Part shown: positions 12,881-23,807 of the stretch, one piece after another
How the letters are laid out: the number at the start of each line of letters is the position of its first letter
Position numbering within the stretch: position 1 is the stretch's first letter
Assembly: GCA_965240325.2 (NCBI GenBank)
Contig: OZ251250.1
Span: forward strand, 558,001-622,000
Source of the DNA: Rebecca billardiae RCC1528
Taxonomy: Eukaryota; Haptophyta
Length of the DNA: 64,000 bases
Direction of reading: 5' to 3'
Translations under genes and position numbers: made by a program
Notes under the pieces: model-generated
Told to the model about the DNA's origin: nothing
The model's input: the letters and a program-made list of their open reading frames with translations, nothing else
The model's database searches: none

Positions 12881-15800
12881 GCGGCGGTGACGGTGGCGAC
12901 GGTGGCGGTGGCGGCGGCGGCGGGCGGAGGGGCGCAGCGGGCGAGGCGGCGGGCGCGCAGCCGACGGGTGCGCCGTCCTCCTCCGCCGCGTCGCCCGCCG
13001 CCGACGCCGCCGCCGACGCCGCCGCCGCGCTGCTGGCGGAGGCCGACGGCCTCAAGGCGCGAGGCAACGGCGAGATACAATCTGGCGAGCCGACGGCGGC
13101 GGCGCAGACATACGCGCGCGCGCTGCAGCTTGTCGCCCAGGCCGAGGCGGCGGTAGGCGCCGGCCCCGCCTCCGCGAGCGGTGAGCCTGCCGCCGAGCCG
13201 CCGGCCGCCGCCGCCGCGCCCACCGTCGCCGCCGCGCGCGAGCTGCGGCTGGCCCTCCACCTGAACCGCGCGGCTGCGGCACTTTCTGCGAACCTTCCGG
13301 CGGAGGCGGTCGCGGCGGCGACGGAGGCGCTCCGCCTCGAGCCCACCGCGCAGAAGGGCTTGTACCGGCGCGCGCAGGCGCATGCGGCGCTCGGCCAGCG
13401 CGAGATTGCAATCTCCGACCTCGAGGCGCTACTGGGCCGCTACCCGGACAACGGCCCGGCGGAGGCGCTGCTCGCGCAGCTTCGGATTGAAGCGCACGCG
13501 GAGATGCAAGCCACGGCGCAGCGGGCGAGATTGCAATCTCCGCCCATCGCCACGGCGCAGCGGGCGAGCGCCGCCGCGGCGGAGGCGCCGCCGAGGCCGG
13601 CGCCGAAGCCCGCGGACGCGATGGGCGCGGACGCGCGCGCGCCGCGCGAGCGTGCGCCGCAGGGGGCGGTGATGGCCGCCGCGGGCGGCGGCGGCGGCGG
13701 CGGCTTTAGCGCCGGGCTCGCGGCGGCGGCGGCCGGCGGCGCGGCGGGAGCGAGCGTGCCCGGAGCAGCGGCGGGAGGGGCGCTCGCTGCCGGCGGCGCC
13801 GCGGCCGCGGGGTCAGCGGCGGCCGCGGCCGCCGCCGCCACGCAGCCGGCGGCTGCGGCCGCCGCGTCGGCCGCGCGCGACGGTGCGGGCGCGCCGCGCC
13901 CAGATGCGGACACGCTGGCCGAGCGCGCGGCGGAGGCGAAGGCGGTAAGCAGCTGTGGCCGCGCCGCGCGCCGCGCGCGCGCGGGGGCTGCGCCGCGCCG
14001 CGCGCGCACGCGCGCGGGCGTTGCTCACTCGCGCCCGTGCCCGCCCCGCCGCGCGCCGCGCCGCGCGCGCATCGGCGCCCGCCCGCCACGCCGCGCCGCG
14101 CCCCTCCGCCGGGGTCTGGTAGGCAGCCACGGCAGCCTTCAGGCGCGGGGCGCACGGAGCAGCCCTCGAGCGCTACGCGGCCGCCGCCTCGCTCGTAAGC
14201 GAGGCGGCGGACGCGCGCGCCGCCGACGGCGACAAGCAGGCTGCCCTGGCTCTCCGCGCGCAGGTGCGTGCGCCCGAGCGGGCGCGCCTTCGCGCGCCTT
14301 TTCGCGCGGCGCGCACGCCTGCGCACGCCTGCGCGACGGCGCGCGCCGGCCTGTGCTGCTCCGCCGTTGTCGTTTGCCTCGTGCTCTGCGGTCGCGCCGT
14401 TCACGCGCGCGCGCCGGCGCTACCTCTGAGCCACCCCTCGCCACCGCCCCACGCCCACGCCCCGCGCCCAACCCCAACCCTAACCCCAACCCTAACCCGC
14501 GCCGCCGCAGCTCGGGGCCCTCCACACCAACGCCGCCACGTGCGCGCTCGCCACCAAGGCGCACGCCGAGGCGGCGCGCCACGCGGACGAGGCGCTGCGG
14601 GCGGAGCCTGGGAGCGCAAAGGCGCTGCTGCGCAGGGCGCACGGTACGCGCGACACACCGCGCACGCGCGCGCGCGCGCCGTGCCGCGCACGCGCACGCG
14701 CCGCCCATACCCACCGCTACGCCTCACGCGCCCGCCCGCGCCGCCGCCGCCGCGTTGCGCCCGCCGCAGCGCGCACCGGACTCGGCGAGCTGTCCGGGGC
14801 GCGGGCGGACCTGGAGGCGATCCTCGCGGCGGAGCCGGGGCACGCGCAGGCGACAAAGCAGCTGCAGGCCGTCACGGCGCTGCAGCGAAAGAAGGCGGCG
14901 GCGGAGGAGGCGGGCGCGGAGGCGGCCGAGCCGTCGGCCGCGGCAGACGCGGAGGCGGGTGCCGCGGCGCCCGATGCGGCGGCGGCGGCGGCCCGCGAGG
15001 CTTCCGACGCGCGCGGCAGCGGCGCAGGCGCGGGGCCTAGCACTCCCCCGGCCGCCGCGCTCGTCGCGCCGCCGAGCAGCGACGGCGCCGCCGCGGCCGA
15101 CGCCGCGGCCGCGCACAGCCAAGCCGCGCGCCGCATGGCGCTGGCCGCGCCGGCCACCCCGGCCGAGGCGGCCGCGGCCGTGATGGCGGAGGAGGGCGAG
15201 AGCGTCGACGCTGCGCCCTTGCCGCGCGCGGGCACGCCGCGCGCGTCGGCCGCCGCCACCGCGGCTGAGTCCGCCACGGCACCCGCCGCACCCGCCGCAC
15301 CCACCACCCAGCCAGCTTCCGCCGACGCGGCGGGCGCCGCAGCAGCCGCGGACGCGGACGCGGCTGCACGCCGCGCCGCTGCGAGCCCACCACCGCCGCT
15401 GCCCGCCGTGCCGGCGGGCCCGCAGGGCGCCACGGCCCTCAAGCAGCACGGTGCGCCAGCCGCGCGCCGCCACATCCGTCCGGCCCGCGCCGCCCCACAA
15501 CCACGCGCACGGCGTGCCCCGCCGCCCGCGCGCCGCGCCGCCGCCGCGCGCCGCGCCGCCGCCGCTCACCCGTGCCAATCCCTGCGCGCGCTCCACCCCC
15601 TCGGCTGCCGCGCATGCCGGCCGCTTCGACCGCCGTCCGGAATGGACTCTTCTGGAACGGCGGGCGCCGCAGGTAACCAACTGTACGCGGCCGGCGACTT
15701 TGCCGGCGCCCTCGCCGCGTTCGAGGGCGCGCTCGGCGCGCTCGGCGACGATGCGGCGGCGGCGGCGGCGGCGGCGGGCGGCGGCGGCGCGCCGCCACAC

Positions 15801-17534
15801 GACCCCGCCATCGCCCTCGCCACTTCGCTGCACCTCAACGCCGCCGCGGCGCACCTCGCGCTGCGCGCGCCGAGCGCGGCCGAGGCGGCGTGCGACCGCG
15901 CGCTCGAGCTCAGCCCGCGCTCGGCCAAGGCCCTCGTCCGGCGCTCGCACGCGCGCGCGGCGCTCGGCGACAGCGCGGGCGCGCGCTCGGACGCGGAGGC
16001 GGCGCTGGCGGTCGAGCCGAGCTCCGGCGCGGCGAGGGCGGCGCTCGACGCGGTGACGGGCGGAGGAGGCGGTGGGCGTGGCGACGGCGCCGGCAGCGCT
16101 GGCGCCGGCGCCGGCGCCGACGCCGCTGCCACCGGCGGCACCGCCGCGCCGCGCGCTGCGGCCGACGCCGGCGCGACGCCCGCAGGCGCGGCGCCGCCGG
16201 CGGCATCGACGCTCCGCGCGCGCATGGCGCCCACGCCCGACGTGGCCGGCACGCGCTTCGCGCGGCGGCAGCCGGGCGAGGATGGCGGCGAGGATGGCGG
16301 CGACGCCGCCTCTGTTCAGTCGGAGGCGGCGGCCGCCGCCGCCGAGCCGGCGGCCGGCCCCGAGGGCGATGGCGGCAGCGCGGCTGGCTCGCTGCTCGAG
16401 CCGGCGCTCAGCTCATCCGCCGAGGCGGCGGCGGAGGCGGAGGCCGACGCCGTAATGGCGGCCGCCGCCGCCGCCGCCGCGGACGAGGGCGGCGCGGAGG
16501 GGATGGCGGCGGTGGCGGCCGAGGCGGAGGCGGCAGCCGCGCTCGCGGCCATGACGGCCGCCGCTGCCGCGCAGCAGCAGGGCTCGGGGCAGGCGGAGGC
16601 GACGGCGGCAGCAATGGACGCCGCGCGCCGCGCCGCTGAGGACGCGCCTGCGGTCGCGTCCGCGGCGGTGGCGGCGCCGCCGTCCGCCGCCTCCGCTGCC
16701 GATCCGATGCGTGTCGCCGCGGACCCGCGCGGCGGCGGCGCTGCCGCCGCGGAGGCCGGCGTCAACGAGTCGTCAGCAGCAGCGGGGGTTTCCGTCGCCG
16801 CCGCCGCCGCCACGGCCGCCGGCTCTGCAGAGCGGGCTGCAGCACTGCGCATGCTGGCTGGCACCGAGGCAGGCGGCGCCGACGCGGCCGGTGCCGCAGG
16901 CGCGGCGGAGGGCACGGCCGCCGGCTCGGCTGAGCGGCCTGCGCCCGCCCTGGCGACCGAGGCAGGTGGCGCCGACGCGGCCCCTGCTGGCGCAGCAGCC
17001 GCAGCTAAGGGCGAGGGCAGTGCGGCGCGTGCCGACGGCGCCCGGCGCGGCGCGGCGGCGACGGCCGGCCCACCGGCGGCGGGCTCGAGCGGCTCGGACG
17101 CTGCTGAGCCGGCGGCGGCGGCGGCGGGCGGTGGTGACGGCAGGAGCGCGGCGGTGGAGCGCGCGGCCGCCGCCGCCGACGCCAACGCGACGGCGAGGCC
17201 GTCCCAGACAGCTGCCAACGCGACTGCCGGTGCCGCGGACGGCGGCGGGCGCGGCGGCGACGAGGAGCTGGCCGAGGGCACGCCCACGCCAAGCCCTGCC
17301 CTACCCTACCCTACCACCACCCCGCCCGCTGGGCCGGCCGGAGCGACGAGGCCGGCAGGCACGCCCGGCCGCGCCGCGGCCGCGTCGGTGGGCGATTCGG
17401 CACCGACCGGGGCCGACTCGGCGCGGCGGCGGCGCAGCGGCGCGGCAGGCGGGCCCGACGCGCGCCGCGGCACGCCGACGCCGGCCGGTGCTGCAAGTGG
17501 AGACGACAGCGAGGGCGCGACGACTGCTGGCTGA
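10783..17534 (+). CDS. SAM domain - transmembrane - TPR repeat protein, 5 exons
   Basis: The gene encodes about 1992 residues from exons 10783-13944, 14123-14263, 14511-14643, 14770-15450 and 15673-17534, all phase-consistent. An N-terminal SAM-like helical domain spans about residues 50-107. Pro/Gly-rich sequence follows, then hydrophobic segments near residues 295-340 and 370-392 that look membrane-spanning. Four TPR cassettes come next: cassettes 1 and 2 (about 12385-12846 and 13033-13500) end in the same motif GQREIAISDLEALLGRYPDN, showing internal duplication. Cassette 3 is split over exons 2-4. Cassette 4 starts with the classic TPR pattern LKQHGNQLYAAGDF, whose Gly codon is made across the 15450/15673 splice. 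The last 500 residues are Ala-rich and disordered. TPR cassettes of this kind often bind chaperone tails, but no partner can be named. I do not recognise an orthologue. Confidence 0.85.
14470..14498 (+). repeat. Telomere-like CCCTAA/CCCCAA motifs inside an intron
   Basis: The 3' end of the intron 14264-14510 contains a short alternating run of aacccc and aaccct units just before the acceptor at 14510. This resembles degenerate CCCTAA telomeric repeat and also supplies the pyrimidine-rich stretch near the splice site. Confidence 0.6.
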
Positions 17535-18001
17535 TGAGCTGCATGGTAGCCGACTGCTCGTCACTGATGCTATATACATCATCACTCGTCGCGGGTAGTC
17601 AGACCGATGCGAGCCTGCTGCTGACTAGTGCACGCCCAACGCCCCTGTCATCAGCGCTGCGCCTGCGTATGTGCGAGCCGGCCACCGCGCCGCGCCGCCC
17701 TGGCCCTGCGCGGCCGCGCGCTTCTTGCGCAGCGCCGCCGGCAGGCACACCTTGCGCAGATCATGCAGCGCCGAGGTCTGCATGAACGAGTCCAGCCCCT
17801 CGAGCACGCGCATGTGGCACAGCCCCACCTCGCGGATCATCTCGAGCTTGGCGTCCTGCGCGCGGGCGGGCGGGCGGGCGCGCGCGGTGCCGGGCGGCGG
17901 CGGCGCGGACGTGAGCGTCCGGCGGCGGCAGGCTGGCGCACAGGACAACGCGTACGCGCACTATGCAGCGCCCGCCACCCACCTCCAGGCGACACGGGTG
18001 C
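17535..18001 (-). other. Convergent intergenic gap with a possible lone terminal exon
   Basis: This lies between the stop codons of two converging genes. On the minus strand a coding-like segment runs from an acceptor-like CAG near 17858 down to a stop at 17625. It reads in part AKLEMIREVGLCHMRVLEGL and then LPAALRKKR, a balanced composition unlike the surrounding low-complexity frames. It could be a 3' exon of a minus-strand gene, for example an alternative end of the RCC1 gene at 18002-19585 using a donor gtgggt near 17980. I cannot identify the family or prove the upstream exon. Confidence 0.3.
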
Positions 18002-19585
18002 TCAGTGGAGCGTGCCTGCGAGGGGCGGCAGCTGTGTCACGCGCTGGAGCGGCGCCGGCAGTGCCTCGGGCGACATGGGGATCGTCCAGCCTCCGATCTC
18101 GAGCGGCGGCGGCTGCGTCAGGACTGCGTCGTTGACCGTCAGGCCGATCCCAAGCCCGGCCGACTGCCGGCCACACGCGTACGTAGCGCCATCCGCAGTC
18201 ACGAACAGGCCGTGGCTGTCACCGATCGCGCAATCGAGCACGCGCGCATCTGCGAGACCAGCGACCCGCCAGGGAATGGACCATTCGGTGTGGGCGGCAG
18301 ACCCAAGCTGGCCGTTCTTGTTGCTGCCGAACGTGTGCACGCTGCCGTCCGCGCCCAGCACCGCGCTGCAGGCCCAGCAGCAGCTGGCGCGCACGGCGTG
18401 CACGTCTGCGAGCGCCTCGATGCGCTTGGGCGTCAGCTGGGTGTGCCACTCCGCCGAGAGGTCAATCACCCGGGCGTGTGCATGCCGTCCGCCGTGGCCG
18501 AGCTGGCCGTCCGTCCCGCGCCCGAACGAGTGCACGCCTCCCTCCGCGTCCACGACCAGGTTGTGCGAGTAGCCCGCGCTCACGTGCACAGCGCGCACGC
18601 CCACGAGCGCCTCGATGCGCTTGGGTGTGTGCTCAAACTGCTTGTCGGCGTGGCCGAGTGTGCATGCATCGCCACACGAGTACACGGCACCCGCAGTCGA
18701 CAGCAGCAGCGTGTGCGCGACGCCTGTGGCCACGCCACCCACGCGCACACGATCTAGCGCCTCGATGCGCGTCGGCTCCCACCGCCACTTCGTGTCGCCG
18801 TGGCCAAGCTGGCCGTAGCAGTTGTCGCCCCAGCTGTACGCACAGCCAGCTGCAGTGAGCGCGAGGCTGTGGAACCCACCTGCCGAGACGCCCACGACGG
18901 GCATGCCCTGCATGGCGTCGACGCGAGTAAACGAGTGCCGCCTCTTCATGTCCCCGAGCCCCAGCTTGCCGCACTGGTTGTCGCCGCACGCGTACACGGC
19001 ACCGCAGTCGCTCAGCGCGAGCACGTACTCACCGCCGGCCGCCACCGCGACCACGCGCACCGCACTGAGCGAGGCGACACGCGCTGGCACGCGCAGCGCG
19101 CGGACGACGCCGTGGCCCATCGCGACGTGCGCACGGGGCTCGTCCGGCACTTCGCCGTGCTCGTCCAGCTCATCAAACCCCTCGCCGCACGTGTGCAGCC
19201 AGCCCTCCGCGTCCACAAACGCGCTGTGGCAAGAGTGCCCCATCCCAACGGCCACGGCGCTCCGGTGAGCGCGCGCGAGCTCGAGCACGTGCTCGCGATC
19301 AAAGAGCTCCTCAGTCCACGAGCGCACGTCGGCGGGCAGCGACGGCGGCAGCGCGCAATCATGCCCACGCGCGAGCACGCGCGCGCGCAGCGCGTGCTCG
19401 ACCGGCGAGCGCTCACCTGGCACGCCGCGGAAGAGGCGCGCCGTGGCGTTGGCGGCAGCGAGGTCACGCGCGTGGTGGAGGTGGAGCAGCACGCGCGAGA
19501 TCAGCTCGGGCGGCACGTCGGCCAGCCGCAGCGCCCACGGGTGCGTCGCGCCGTGCTCGTTCGCCGCTGCTCCGGTACCAGACAT
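18002..19585 (-). CDS. F-box and RCC1-repeat protein
   Basis: This single-exon gene encodes 527 residues. An F-box-like motif sits near the N terminus (LADVPPELISRVLLHL, about residues 20-50), which in known proteins binds Skp1 and brings substrates to an SCF ubiquitin ligase. At least six RCC1-type repeats follow, with hallmarks such as YSWGDNCYGQLGHGD and HSFGRGTDGQLGHG, predicting a beta-propeller. The C-terminal repeats are weaker. The start at 19585 is the first ATG with sensible sequence after it; the open frame continues upstream into an inverted repeat but as low-complexity sequence. A paralogue lies at 36527-38304 in the opposite orientation. Substrate and partners are unknown; RCC1 propellers can act as Ran exchange factors or protein-binding scaffolds, and the F-box favours the latter. 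Confidence 0.88.
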   Translation of the reverse strand: MSGTGAAANEHGATHPWALRLADVPPELISRVLLHLHHARDLAAANATARLFRGVPGERSPVEHALRARVLARGHDCALPPSLPADVRSWTEELFDREHVLELARAHRSAVAVGMGHSCHSAFVDAEGWLHTCGEGFDELDEHGEVPDEPRAHVAMGHGVVRALRVPARVASLSAVRVVAVAAGGEYVLALSDCGAVYACGDNQCGKLGLGDMKRRHSFTRVDAMQGMPVVGVSAGGFHSLALTAAGCAYSWGDNCYGQLGHGDTKWRWEPTRIEALDRVRVGGVATGVAHTLLLSTAGAVYSCGDACTLGHADKQFEHTPKRIEALVGVRAVHVSAGYSHNLVVDAEGGVHSFGRGTDGQLGHGGRHAHARVIDLSAEWHTQLTPKRIEALADVHAVRASCCWACSAVLGADGSVHTFGSNKNGQLGSAAHTEWSIPWRVAGLADARVLDCAIGDSHGLFVTADGATYACGRQSAGLGIGLTVNDAVLTQPPPLEIGGWTIPMSPEALPAPLQRVTQLPPLAGTLH

Positions 19586-19672
19586 ACTACTATCGCGCGG
19601 GCGGCCAACGGACGACAGCGCTCGCGCAGCAAAGCGACTACAGCAGGGGCAAGGGCCGGCCCTTGGCAGGGG

Positions 19673-20075
19673 CAAGGGAGTCAAGGGTGCCCGCGCCCCA
19701 GTGGCGCGCTCGGCGGATGTGAGGATACACCTTTTTGCCCGCGGCCTGCGGCGGGCGGCGGCGAGGGCGTGCTCCGCTGGCGGGGCGAGCGCACGGGGCA
19801 CGGCGCTGCGGGCGCGGATGTGCCCGCGAAGCCGGCGCGTGCAGACGGGCTGTTGCGGGAGAGTATTCGGCGCCCTCCTGCGCCGCGCGACTTGCGCCAC
19901 GCCTCTTTCGCCTCGGCTCAGAGCAGCGCGCACGCACGCGCCGCCTCAAGGCCAGCCTTGCCGCGCCGCAGCCGGCCGCGCGCGCGCCGTGCGCGGCGCG
20001 GTCGGGAAGGAACGGGCGCTGCTGCCGGGCGAGATGGCAAAGGCATATGCGCACGCCATGCCGCCCCGCGGCGCC
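19673..20075 (+). repeat. Left arm of a 403-bp perfect inverted repeat
   Basis: This arm is identical, in reverse complement, to 20377-20779. It begins 87 bp upstream of the start codon of the F-box/RCC1 gene, so it probably covers that gene's promoter. The six-frame translations of the two arms are the same over their whole length. Confidence 0.95.
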
Positions 20076-20376
20076 GCGAAAGAGCACGAGAACGGATCCG
20101 CACAGCTGTTGACGAGTGCTGATCACTTGTCGTGCACGAAGCCAGACCTGAGCTCGCAGAAGATGATGAAAGAGCATCAGCGCGAGGAAAGCGTCGCACC
20201 CAGCACTTCTACATGAACACGCGGTGATGAACATGCATGTAAGAGTAGCCCGCGTGCCCGTCTGGCACTGTTCTGTGTCTCAATGATCGTCCCGACAAGG
20301 GTCACGACCGCGCAGCCGTGCACACCATTTGACAAGTCGAAGAGGCATGCAAACAGACCGACGACACGCTCATCAA
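20076..20376. other. 301-bp spacer of the inverted repeat
   Basis: This is the loop between the two 403-bp arms. It is less GC-rich than the arms and has no convincing open frame or family match. Nothing further is recognised. Confidence 0.6.
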
Positions 20377-20779
20377 GGCGCCGCGGGGCGGCATGGCGTG
20401 CGCATATGCCTTTGCCATCTCGCCCGGCAGCAGCGCCCGTTCCTTCCCGACCGCGCCGCGCACGGCGCGCGCGCGGCCGGCTGCGGCGCGGCAAGGCTGG
20501 CCTTGAGGCGGCGCGTGCGTGCGCGCTGCTCTGAGCCGAGGCGAAAGAGGCGTGGCGCAAGTCGCGCGGCGCAGGAGGGCGCCGAATACTCTCCCGCAAC
20601 AGCCCGTCTGCACGCGCCGGCTTCGCGGGCACATCCGCGCCCGCAGCGCCGTGCCCCGTGCGCTCGCCCCGCCAGCGGAGCACGCCCTCGCCGCCGCCCG
20701 CCGCAGGCCGCGGGCAAAAAGGTGTATCCTCACATCCGCCGAGCGCGCCACTGGGGCGCGGGCACCCTTGACTCCCTTG
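20377..20779 (-). repeat. Right arm of the 403-bp perfect inverted repeat
   Basis: This is the reverse complement of 19673-20075 with no mismatch seen. If the left arm carries the RCC1-gene promoter, this copy points the same promoter rightward, toward the TGTACCA element at 20811. Confidence 0.95.
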
Positions 20780-20810
20780 GCAGGGGACTCCCCTTGGGAG
20801 GTGTCACCAA

Positions 20811-21798
20811 ACCGAGCTCAGAATGAGGAGTGTACCGAGCTAAGCGGATGTACCATGGTACACTTTGGTACACAATTGGTACACTATTGGTACACTATTG
20901 GTACATGTAAAGATGTACCAAGTGTACCAATAGTGTACCAATAGTGTACCAAAGTGTACCAACGCATCCTGACAATGTACCAAATGTCATTGGGTGTACC
21001 ATGGTACATTTTGGTACATCCACATGCACATGTTGGTACATTACCTGATGTACCAACTCCTCCCAAATGTACCAACTCGTCCGAAGAATGTACCAATGTG
21101 TCCCAACGATGTACCAAATGTACCATACCATGTGTACCAACCGTCCCCCAATGTACCATCAATGTACCAACTTTTCATGAATGTACCAATAGTGTACCAT
21201 CGTCGGCGATTCAGAGCTGGTACACTTTCCTGGGTGTACCTGGTACACCCAGAATCCCTGGTACATCGGGGGGTCTAACCCTAACCCTAACCTAGGACGA
21301 GTTGGTACACTGTTGGTACACCCTGGACCAAGTTGGTACATTCCGCGGAAATTTGGTACACTTGGTACATTTATTTCAGGACGAGTTGGTACATTTTTTG
21401 GTACACCCTGGGACAAGTTGGTACACTTTGGGGAGCAGTTGGTACATTCAGGGAGGAGTTGGTACACTTGGTACACTTTTGTGTGCAAACTGGTACATGG
21501 TTGGTCGTACACGTTGGTACACTCATGAAATGTACCAAAGTGTACCATTTATGTACCAAAGTGTACATGGTACACCCAATGACATTTATATTGGTACATT
21601 GTCAGGATGATGCGTTGGTACACTTTGGTACAATATTGGTACACTATTGGTACACTATTGGTATACACTATTGGTACACTTGGTACATCTTTACATGTAC
21701 CAATAGTGTACCAATAGTGTACCAATTATGTACCAAAGTGTACCATGGTACATCCGCTTACAGCTCGGTACACTCCGGTTCTGAGCTCGGTTTGGTCG
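20811..21798. mobile_element. Fold-back element built of TGTACCA/TGGTACA motifs
   Basis: The element starts and ends with inverted copies of accaaaccgagctcagaa (20811 rightward, 21798 leftward). Inverted similarity continues for roughly 200-250 bp at each end, including matching runs of tgtaccaatag units. Inside, several dozen copies of tgtaccaa or its reverse ttggtaca recur every 10-20 bp. In the left half most read tgtaccaa, and after about 21295 most read ttggtaca, with a change of direction at a short telomere-like core of three ctaaccc-type units at about 21276-21294. No transposase frame is present; the short open frames are Tyr/Val/Trp/His-rich by-products of the repeat. It looks like a non-autonomous fold-back transposon. 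Confidence 0.75.
21276..21294 (+). repeat. Interstitial telomere-like repeat
   Basis: About three units of ctaaccc lie at the centre of the TGTACCA element, exactly where the motif orientation flips. They match the TTAGGG-type telomere of many protists. Confidence 0.7.
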
Positions 21799-21915
21799 AT
21801 CTACCCAAGGATCTACCCGACTCCCCTTGACTCCAGCGGAGTCCGGCGCCGGAGCCCGGAGCTTGTCAGACAAACCCACGGTGGGGCCGCAAAAGTCCGG
21901 AAGGCACAGACGGCT

Positions 21916-21957
21916 CCCGGAACACACACCTGCCTAAGGAAGGTGTGTGTTCCGGGA
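21916..21957. repeat. Short hairpin, about 16-bp stem
   Basis: The sequence cccggaacacacacct is followed after a 9-nt loop by its reverse complement. The stem is perfect. It lies just outside the TGTACCA element, next to a dispersed motif that recurs inverted at 23152-23171. Confidence 0.7.
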
Positions 21958-23174
21958 GTAGCTGAATAGGCGTGGCGCGTGCGCGGGCGGCGCCGGACGC
22001 CCAGCCGCAAACGGCGGATGGCGTTCACTGGCGACGCGAGGCGGCGATGGCCCGCCTGCGCAACGCGCCCAAGGCCGCATACGAGCTTGACAGGCGTGCG
22101 CGGGCGCCTCGTGGTGGCGAGAAGACCCGATGGCAGCAATCGCGCCGCCTTGTCCCACGCCCTCGCCGCCCGATTTGCGCGCAGAGACCTGCTGACTGGG
22201 ACGCGCGGCTCCTCAGCCAGTGCGGCCTGGCCGACAAGCAATGACCGGGACCGGCGTGGAGGTATTCAACGGTCGTTTTTTCGCTTCTCTGCGTGAGCCT
22301 GAGAGTGATGAACATCACTACTGCGCCTTGAGCCATGCTGGTGTCGGTCAGGCCGCACGCACGCGCGTGACAGCCAGCAACCGGTTTAGTCATTACAGCC
22401 CTGGCGTGTCGGTCGGCGCCGCCGGCACGCCGCGTCGCACAGTTCGGGGACGTGTACGCATCCGGAGCTTCGATCAACTTCTGAACTAGCACGTCCGTTG
22501 CGTCTCCTGATACCTTGCGGTCTGCTTCGTCGCTCACTGTGTCTCGACCTCTCTGTGACTACCGCGCCCAGCCGGCGGAGCCGATGGCGGGCCCCGAGCC
22601 TGACCGGGCCATCTTCGTGCAGCAGTGGACACCTTCCTGCTCCACATCAGACCACACCACGCCATCAGCGGGGATGTGCACGAGCCTGCAGATGATCGCT
22701 CACATGTCGAGCGCACTGTCTACGCAGCAGGTGCCCGAGAACGTGCCATGCGGTAACATGTGCATTTGAGCTGTTCGAACAATATGCTCAACAAGCAACA
22801 AAACCGCTCATCTCCGCTGAGTATGCGCGGGCATCGTCGCGCGCGGGGGCTCGTCGATGCGCCAACACCTAGGCCCATCGGGCAGAGGCCGTGGCTCATC
22901 TTAATTGGGCCTCTGGCACACGCGCGCGCGCGCTCTCGCGTGGCGGGCCGCCTCCTGGACGCGTCGCGCGGAAAGTAGCCGGGCCCTGCGCGCGGCGAGG
23001 GCGGCGAGGGCGGGCGGGAGCGCGCGCGATTGAGCCCCATAGGTGTCTTGAGCCGCGCCGACCTCGCGCGCGCACCCGCAGCGGCCGTGGGTGCGCGTCC
23101 GAGCGCGCCGCGTGAGGTCGCCATCGTGCCGTGCGCGCGCGGGGCCGCCCAGCGTGGGTTTGTCTGACAAGCCC
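21958..23174. other. No supported gene
   Basis: Both strands carry only short open frames without recognisable domains. The stretch lies between two fold-back structures. The motif cgtgggtttgtctgacaagc at 23152-23171 occurs in inverted form at about 21861-21880, so part of this DNA is a dispersed repeat. Confidence 0.5.
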
Positions 23175-23533
23175 GGAGGTTCACTCCCAGATTTTTGCAG
23201 CGGAGCGGCCGCGCGGGGCCACCGCCGCTGTGGCGGGCCGCTCGGGGCGTGCACGGCGTGGGCTCGTGCGGCCGCTGCTGCGCACGCCGAGCGATTTAGC
23301 GCGGTCTCGCGGCTTGTCGATGGCCTCGCGCGCCGCAGCGCGCCGCGCGCCTTGCCTAGCTTCGCCTGTCTCGCGCCTCGGCCGCCGTGCACGCATGTGC
23401 CGCCAAACCGCAAGCTCGGCATACCTCTCAGCCTAGCGTGCACGTGCCTTGCGCGACGCGACGCGGGCATTGCCGCCGGGCGATGTAGGCGTAGTGTGAG
23501 CGCGCGCCGTGAAGCCTCGGCGCGGATCGAGAG
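23175..23533 (+). repeat. Left arm of a diverged inverted repeat
   Basis: This arm matches the reverse complement of 23808-24166 with scattered substitutions and small indels, roughly nine in ten bases or better by eye. The pair form a fold-back with a spacer of about 274 bp (23534-23807). No gene is evident in the arms. Confidence 0.85.
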
Positions 23534-23807
23534 TGTCTTCAACGTCTCGGTCAGCTGTCGACAACTGCTGACAGTACCAACCACCAATGGACATCACGGG
23601 CCTCCGTGAACGAAGGGCTATCGCGACGCAGCAACTCGTGAAGACTAGTCGAGCGTTGTAGTCATGAAGACATACGCCACTATGACGTGCGGGCGGGCCT
23701 TGCGTGACGATGCGACGTGACGATCGCCCCTGCAAGAGAGTCAGTCGTCAAGCTTTCTGCACTGCTCAACGCACAGACGGTCCACGCGCGCACGCGGCAT
23801 CGTCTCA

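Noticed and set aside
15135-17534. Separate 799-residue gene at the end of the TPR gene
   Set aside because: A phase-matched intron joins LKQHG to NQLYAAGDF, completing a TPR, so it is part of the larger gene.
20847-21770. CRISPR-like array of short repeats
   Set aside because: Spacing is irregular, the repeat occurs in both orientations, and the element has inverted ends.
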